Shown here in pieces: positions 7,374 to 11,697 of a DNA stretch of 11,697 bases. The stretch is from Lachnospiraceae bacterium UBA7060 (lineage in GTDB: Bacteria; Bacillota; Clostridia; Lachnospirales; Lachnospiraceae): the NCBI GenBank assembly GCA_002493835.1, contig DLAA01000119.1:1-11697 (forward strand). Direction: 5' to 3'. Position 1 is the first letter of the stretch. The number at the start of each line of letters is the position of its first letter. The notes beneath the pieces were generated by a model, which saw nothing but the letters and a program-made list of their open reading frames with translations, did no database searches and was not told where the DNA came from. The position numbers and the translations under genes are program-made.

Positions 7374-8360
7374 GTGAATGATAGAGCTGTCAGTTTATTG
7401 GATCAATACGATATAGAGGTGCGCCGCACTTGGAAAGGACGCGGAGCAATTCTCTGCGATTCGGACCGGGGTTTACTCATTATGAAAGAGTATGGTGGTC
7501 CTGCGGAAAAGGTGGGTTTTCAGGAGTATCTGTTAAACCACATTAAAGAGAGTGGTGTGGTCCGGGCAGAAACTATTTTGCGGACAAAGGAAAATGAATT
7601 GATTGTCAGGGATCAGGATCGCTCCGCCTATATTGTTAAGACTTATTGTGAAGGCCGGGAATGCGATCATCGAAATGTACAGGAATGTTGTCTTGCAATC
7701 AATACGCTTTCGCATCTTCACAATGTTTGTGACTTCTCGGATAGCGGGGTTTTGGAAGGTCAGCCAATTTTTCATATTGAAAATGAATATGAGAAGCATA
7801 ATCGTGAGCTGAAAAAAGTTCGTAAATTTTTAAGGGAAAAAAGTCAAAAGACTGATTTTGAGATTTATTTAATGAGACATTATGACTATTTTCTGGATAT
7901 TGCCTTGCAAATTACAGGGGAATTGGGTTATTATGCCTATGAAGAGGATTCCCATGCATTTTCCGTTGTATGTCATGGCGATTATCAGTACCATAATATT
8001 ATACAGACCGAAGGGGGCAGTGTTCTCGTTAATTTTGAAAAGTGTATCAGAGATTATCCGGTTAGAGATTTATATTTGTTTATGCGTAAATTATTGGAAA
8101 AAAATAATTGGTCGCAGACGCTTGGAGATATGCTTTTTGCGGAGTATAATAAGATAAAATTACTAAGCGAGAGGGATTGCAGGCAGCTATATTTTCGTTT
8201 TGCTTATCCAGAAAAATTTTGGAAAATCGTAAATTTTTATTATAACAGCGGCAAAGCTTGGATTCCCGGGCGAAATATGGAAAAGCTGGAAAAGTTATTT
8301 GCACAGGAAAGGGAAAAACAGCTCTTTTTAAAGAGTATGTTCCCGTCCTTTGTATCATAA
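7374..8360 (+). CDS. CotS-family spore-coat kinase homologue with altered catalytic site
   Basis: This 328-residue protein belongs to the CotS group of the choline kinase/aminoglycoside phosphotransferase fold, known in Bacillus for spore coat proteins. The N-lobe contains an I-M-K-E-Y strand with a candidate ATP-contact Lys38. The catalytic loop is C-H-G-D-Y-Q-Y-H-N (His201, Asp203, Asn208). The position where active relatives carry the metal-binding Asp (I-D-F-E/D) reads V-N-F-E here, with Asn220, so catalysis may be weak or lost. The following R-D-L-Y-L-F-M-R-K-L-L-E-K-N-N-W segment is typical of clostridial CotS-like proteins. There is no signal peptide or membrane segment. Translation starts at a GTG with AGGGGG seven bases upstream; an ATG four bases later is out of frame. 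It sits 58 bases after cca and is followed closely by a lipoprotein gene. Role in the spore coat is inferred from family, not shown. Confidence 0.82.
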   Translation: MNDRAVSLLDQYDIEVRRTWKGRGAILCDSDRGLLIMKEYGGPAEKVGFQEYLLNHIKESGVVRAETILRTKENELIVRDQDRSAYIVKTYCEGRECDHRNVQECCLAINTLSHLHNVCDFSDSGVLEGQPIFHIENEYEKHNRELKKVRKFLREKSQKTDFEIYLMRHYDYFLDIALQITGELGYYAYEEDSHAFSVVCHGDYQYHNIIQTEGGSVLVNFEKCIRDYPVRDLYLFMRKLLEKNNWSQTLGDMLFAEYNKIKLLSERDCRQLYFRFAYPEKFWKIVNFYYNSGKAWIPGRNMEKLEKLFAQEREKQLFLKSMFPSFVS

Positions 8361-8364
8361 GAAA

Positions 8365-8391
8365 ATTCCTCAGCATGAAATGCTTCGGAAT
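8365..8391 (+). other. Hairpin abutting the ribosome binding site of the PEGA lipoprotein
   Basis: In the 41-base gap between the CotS-like gene and the lipoprotein gene, ATTCC (8365-8369) pairs with GGAAT (8387-8391), and nested inside, AGCAT (8372-8376) pairs with ATGCT (8380-8384), with a symmetric TC/TC internal loop and a GAA loop. The stem ends exactly one base before the GGAGG of the next gene (8392-8396). CCTC at 8368-8371 could instead pair with GAGG at 8393-8396 and hide the binding site, giving two exclusive folds. There is no T run, so it is not a terminator. Confidence 0.5.
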
Positions 8392-8401
8392 GGAGGTAAA
8401 A

Positions 8402-10753
8402 ATGATCAGAATACACAGAAGAATTGCCAAGGCCGTCACCGTGTTGACATTGATGACATTTGTTTTAGCTGGCTGTACTTCAGAGGCGAACAATATAGGA
8501 AACGCCCAGGAACTAGACGGTAAAACAGACGTGGTGGATACGGGCTTTCAGCTTACCACTGTGGGAAGTTTTGATTCTGCGGACACAGCAGTGGTTCTTT
8601 CCACAGATTTGAATAATAAAGCTGTGACTTTTATTAATATGGATACGGGAAAGCAATACACCCTCTATTATGATGGAACGACTTATGTACAGAATAAACA
8701 TGACGGTCCTATGACTATTTCTCAGATAAAAGCGGGAGATATTGTAGATGTTACTTTCTTAAAAGGAAAGAAAAAACTTGCCAGTATCAAATTATCATCT
8801 GATGCATGGGTTTACGATGATGTTTACAATTATAATCTGGCGGGGTCTAATGGAACCGCCAGCATCGGTTCCCAGATTTATTCTCTGCCGGATGGTGTGG
8901 TGGTTTTGTCAGAAGGACGCCGTATGGAGACGGGGGAAGTGGTGGATCAGGACATAGTCACCATTTCAGGTATTGATCATAAGATTTACAGTGTCAATGT
9001 AAATAAAGGCCACGGCTATCTTCGTTTAAAGAATGATCAGGCGCTGCTTGGCGGATGGATTGAGGTTGGCAATAAAGTCATTCGTCAGATCACGGAGGAC
9101 ATGCTTTTGATAGTACCTGAGGGTAGTTATCAAGTGGCGCTTACCAATAAAAATGTGGGCTGCGTAAAAGAAGTCACAGTGGAGCGTGACAAGGAAGTCG
9201 TGCTTGATGTAAGTGATCTGGAAATTGCGGAAGATGCAGTTGGAAAAATTCTTTTTACGGTGACGCCAGAAACAGCTAAAGTCAGTGTGGACGGCAAGCC
9301 TGTAGATATCAGTAAAGTAGTGGAACTGCCTTATGGAATTCATCAGGTGCAGGCGGAGGCAGGCGGCTATGATACGCTCACCAGGCATATACAAGTTGGT
9401 TCTGAGTATGCTTCTATTTCCTTTAAGCTGGAGGAGAGCCGTCAGCCGGACGAAAACAGAAATTCTCTCAGCGAGAATTCCACATCAAGGACTCCGTGGA
9501 AAGATACTCTTGATTCTATTAATGTAGATAATTCTCCAAAAAGCGTCAGTTCTAATACTCTTTCGACGCTCAGTGAGAATGCGCTTGGTACTTCCAGCAA
9601 CTATAAAGTGTATATCGATTCTCCGGAAGGTGTGGAAGTTTATTTGGATGGCAATTATATAGGGTTGTCTCCTGTCAGATTTACCAAAACTGTAGGCAGT
9701 CATCAGATTACCTTAAAGAAGAGCGGATATAAGACAAAGAGTTATACCATTTACTTGGAAAATAATAAGAAGGATGAGACTTATTCCTTCTCTGCTTTAG
9801 AAAAAGAAAATTCTGGCAGCAGTAATGATGATAATTCCTCCAGCGGCGGATCGACAGGAGTTCCACCGCAGGGTACTATTCCAGGTAATATTGTTGGCGC
9901 AGTATCAAGTATTTCAAATCTTACGTTTACAGACGGAATAGAAGTGGTAATTTCAGATGGATCAGGAACACTTAACGATGCAGGAAAAACTGCGATTGAA
10001 GCTGCCGTTAAAACTGCCGTTGAAACTGCAGTAAATGCTGAGGAGGCTGAGAAATATACTTATGCAATAGAGAGTAAATTGACAGATGTGCAGGAGCCGG
10101 CTGAAGTAGATGGCAGTGGAAAAGTTCTGGTTACTATTTTCAGAAGCGGTTATAAAGAGCAAAATACTTCTGTCAATGTAAAAATTAAAAAACAGATGGA
10201 AGAAAATCCTCCTGTACAGGAGCAAAATATCAGTGTGACAATCACTTCTGATTTGGCTGAAGTTGAAGAGGGAGGGACAGTAAAATTTACTGCAACAGTG
10301 AATAATGAAAATGGGCCTATAGAAGGTGCAAAAGTCAGCTGGAAAGTAGAAAATGAAGAGACGGGAATTAATGACAATGAACTTTCTGTAAGTGTAAATG
10401 ACGGAGAAACAAGAGAAAGCCTTACCGTTACTGCTACATATACCGATGCCGGTGGAAAATCCTATACATGTGATAAAACGGTTGCGATTAAGAAAAAAAA
10501 TTCTGGATTAGGAAGTGGCGAAAATGAGGGGAACAATACAAATATTCCTAAGGTAGATGAACCTGGTTTAGAGACTTCTGAGGATTCCATAACGAAAGAA
10601 CCTGAAAATTCTAAGTCGGACAAAGAAAACGAAAGTGCAGTTACAGATCTCGAAAATAATAACGGCTCAGATGATTTGAAGACAGAGACAGTAACGATAA
10701 ACCAGAACGCACATCCTATCAGAAAATTCTTTTCATCGTTATTTAAGAAATAA
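8402..10753 (+). CDS. Multidomain PEGA-repeat lipoprotein, probably spore or cell surface
   Basis: This 783-residue exported lipoprotein has a basic start (M-I-R-I-H-R-R), a hydrophobic stretch and lipobox L-A-G-C with Cys25. Then, in order: a beta-rich region (about 26-230) with repeated I-x-x-G-D-I-V-D-V-T-type strands; a partial PEGA-like unit (about 235-274, P-E-G-S-Y-Q-V); a PEGA unit (about 282-344); a Ser/Thr/Asn-rich linker with LSEN repeated twice; a second PEGA unit (about 401-466, with Y-L-D-G-N-Y-I-G-L-S-P-V); a Gly/Ser linker (467-497); an unassigned domain (498-597) with an Ala/Val/Thr/Glu helix; an Ig-like domain (607-699); and an acidic Asn/Glu/Ser tail (700-770) ending in a basic FFSSLFKK. 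The ATG at 8402 follows GGAGG; in-frame ATGs from 8258 lie inside the CotS-like gene and would bury the signal peptide. PEGA units are known in surface-layer-like and spore-associated proteins; binding partner unknown. Confidence 0.85.
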   Translation: MIRIHRRIAKAVTVLTLMTFVLAGCTSEANNIGNAQELDGKTDVVDTGFQLTTVGSFDSADTAVVLSTDLNNKAVTFINMDTGKQYTLYYDGTTYVQNKHDGPMTISQIKAGDIVDVTFLKGKKKLASIKLSSDAWVYDDVYNYNLAGSNGTASIGSQIYSLPDGVVVLSEGRRMETGEVVDQDIVTISGIDHKIYSVNVNKGHGYLRLKNDQALLGGWIEVGNKVIRQITEDMLLIVPEGSYQVALTNKNVGCVKEVTVERDKEVVLDVSDLEIAEDAVGKILFTVTPETAKVSVDGKPVDISKVVELPYGIHQVQAEAGGYDTLTRHIQVGSEYASISFKLEESRQPDENRNSLSENSTSRTPWKDTLDSINVDNSPKSVSSNTLSTLSENALGTSSNYKVYIDSPEGVEVYLDGNYIGLSPVRFTKTVGSHQITLKKSGYKTKSYTIYLENNKKDETYSFSALEKENSGSSNDDNSSSGGSTGVPPQGTIPGNIVGAVSSISNLTFTDGIEVVISDGSGTLNDAGKTAIEAAVKTAVETAVNAEEAEKYTYAIESKLTDVQEPAEVDGSGKVLVTIFRSGYKEQNTSVNVKIKKQMEENPPVQEQNISVTITSDLAEVEEGGTVKFTATVNNENGPIEGAKVSWKVENEETGINDNELSVSVNDGETRESLTVTATYTDAGGKSYTCDKTVAIKKKNSGLGSGENEGNNTNIPKVDEPGLETSEDSITKEPENSKSDKENESAVTDLENNNGSDDLKTETVTINQNAHPIRKFFSSLFKK

Positions 10754-10796
10754 AATTACATCATAAATATGAAACACCTGAAGTAAAGGATTATGT

Positions 10797-11501
10797 ATGT
10801 TTGAAAAAAAGTATTCTTATGAAGATTTTCTAGAAATTATAGCTATTCTTCGCGGTGAAAATGGCTGTCCATGGGATAAGGTGCAGACTCATGAGAGTTT
10901 AAAACCTTGTATGATGGAAGAGGCGGCGGAACTGGTTGCCTCTATTCGCATTTTTGATCGGACAGGCAATCCGGAAAATATGATAGAAGAGTTGGGCGAT
11001 GTTATGCTTCAGGTTGTTATGCATGCCCAGATTGCTTCGGAGGAAGGCCTTTTTACTATGGAAGATGTGATAAATGAGGTGAGTCGTAAAATGGTGCGGC
11101 GTCATCCTCATGTTTTTGGTACGGGTATTGCAGATACCCCTAATGATGTATTGGTGAATTGGGAAGAGATAAAGAAGGAAGAAAAGAAAGATAAAGATTG
11201 GATTGAGTCGCCTTTGAGAGAAATTCCAATTGAGCTTCCGGCACTGACGAGAGCAGTGAAAGTATTAAAGAAAATAGATAAGCATTATGAAAAGGGCAGT
11301 AGTTATGAGGAGGATACGGCGGCCATTTGTGAATTGGCGGAGGCGTTGCAGAATTGTGATCCTCAAGCGGAGAATCGGAAGGTGGAAGAAATTCTTTCCA
11401 ACTTACTTTTGCGAATCAGTGATGTGGCTAGAATCAAAAAAATTCCTCAAGAACAAATATTGATGAATAAAATAGATGACTTGATTGATAAATATGAATA
11501 G
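10797..11501 (+). CDS. mazG: MazG nucleoside triphosphate pyrophosphohydrolase
   Basis: This 234-residue all-alpha NTP pyrophosphatase converts (d)NTPs to monophosphates plus pyrophosphate, acting in nucleotide-pool cleaning and stress responses. The N-terminal MazG domain has the C-P-W-D-K-x-Q-T-H-E-S-L signature (residues 24-35) and the magnesium-binding E-E-A-A-E (41-45) and E-E-L-G-D (64-68) motifs, then R-R-H-P-H-V-F-G. The C-terminal half corresponds to the second MazG-like domain of the full-length family, but the position where E-E-x-G-D would lie reads E-E-I-L-S-N, so it looks inactive and probably serves dimerisation. TAAAGGA lies six bases before the ATG. It follows the PEGA lipoprotein gene by 43 bases with no terminator between them, so read-through from that gene is likely. 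In many Clostridia mazG sits before hup. Confidence 0.93.
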   Translation: MFEKKYSYEDFLEIIAILRGENGCPWDKVQTHESLKPCMMEEAAELVASIRIFDRTGNPENMIEELGDVMLQVVMHAQIASEEGLFTMEDVINEVSRKMVRRHPHVFGTGIADTPNDVLVNWEEIKKEEKKDKDWIESPLREIPIELPALTRAVKVLKKIDKHYEKGSSYEEDTAAICELAEALQNCDPQAENRKVEEILSNLLLRISDVARIKKIPQEQILMNKIDDLIDKYE

Positions 11502-11570
11502 ATTTTTTACTATAGGAAATAATTAATAAAAGGCTTACTTTACATAACGAAAGAAATCCTGTAAAACTCG

Positions 11571-11600
11571 AAAAATGCCGTAAAAATGGCATATTTTTCT
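11571..11600 (+). terminator. Weak intrinsic terminator after mazG
   Basis: ATGCC (11575-11579) and GGCAT (11588-11592) form a five-base stem with an eight-base loop GTAAAAAT, followed by ATTTTTCTT. Flanking A and T runs can extend the stem across a bulge. It is the only convincing plus-strand stop signal between the carbohydrate block and the right edge. Its T run overlaps by one base the -35 of the next promoter. Confidence 0.55.
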
Positions 11601-11628
11601 TGACAAGCTATATAAAAGCAGATATAAA
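11600..11628 (+). promoter_or_regulatory. Strong sigma-A promoter for the gene beyond the right edge
   Basis: A perfect TTGACA (11600-11605) is followed by a 17-base spacer and TATAAA (11623-11628), five of six matches. Transcription would start at about 11635, giving roughly a 60-base leader. Strength and place after mazG fit the abundant nucleoid protein HU (hup), often found here in Clostridia, but that gene is outside the window. Confidence 0.85.
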
Positions 11629-11683
11629 TATGTATAGACAGTTTCCGAAAGAAACATCTAAATAATATGAAGACTCATTTAAG

Positions 11684-11689
11684 AGGAGG
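11684..11689 (+). promoter_or_regulatory. Ribosome binding site of the next gene
   Basis: AGGAGG at 11684-11689 is the full Shine-Dalgarno consensus. With eight bases from it to the window end, a start codon at 11698 would be at an ideal spacing. It lies about 50 bases after the predicted transcription start, which supports a highly translated gene starting just outside. Confidence 0.75.
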
Positions 11690-11697
11690 AGTTCAAA

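Noticed and set aside
8258..8401. Longer N-terminus of the PEGA lipoprotein starting at 8258
   Set aside because: This stretch lies inside the CotS-like gene in another frame and would place 48 residues ahead of a clear lipoprotein signal sequence.

Overview
The window looks like chromosomal DNA of a spore-forming, Gram-positive member of the Clostridia, most likely Lachnospiraceae. The DNA is AT-leaning and gene-dense, with strong GGAGG-type ribosome binding sites and one GTG start (the CotS-like gene). The gene content supports this: a CotS-like spore-coat kinase homologue beside a PEGA-domain lipoprotein, then mazG and a strongly promoted gene cut off at the right edge. In Clostridia the gene in that last position is commonly hup (HU), but it is not visible here.

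Left part (1-460): a small protein on the minus strand (15-257) reads as an HPr-fold protein without the phosphorylatable His or Ser. It ends in its own hairpin terminator. It is divergent from everything else in the window. The roughly 200-base gap at 258-460 holds candidate back-to-back sigma-A promoters around a short inverted repeat.

Carbohydrate block (461-5660): an AraC-type regulator overlaps a GH127 glycosidase (beta-L-arabinofuranosidase type, with the Cys/Glu catalytic and zinc-ligand set intact). A GH3 glycosidase with both catalytic acids follows. Neither enzyme has a signal peptide, so they probably act inside the cell on imported arabinose-containing oligosaccharides. No transporter lies in the window.

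Housekeeping and sporulation block (5727-11501): a 78-residue acidic protein of unknown function, the CCA-adding enzyme with an HD domain, a CotS-like kinase homologue with Asn in place of the expected catalytic Asp, a 783-residue multidomain lipoprotein (lipobox, PEGA repeats, Ser/Thr linkers, Ig-like domain, acidic tail), and MazG. All read rightwards. The only convincing stop signal on the plus strand comes after mazG, and it abuts a near-consensus sigma-A promoter (TTGACA-17-TATAAA) for the next gene.

I see no mobile element, CRISPR array, rRNA or tRNA. I found no clearly new system. The most interesting parts are the degenerate kinase plus PEGA lipoprotein pair, with a hairpin abutting the lipoprotein's ribosome binding site, and the divergent HPr-like gene beside the arabinoside operon.
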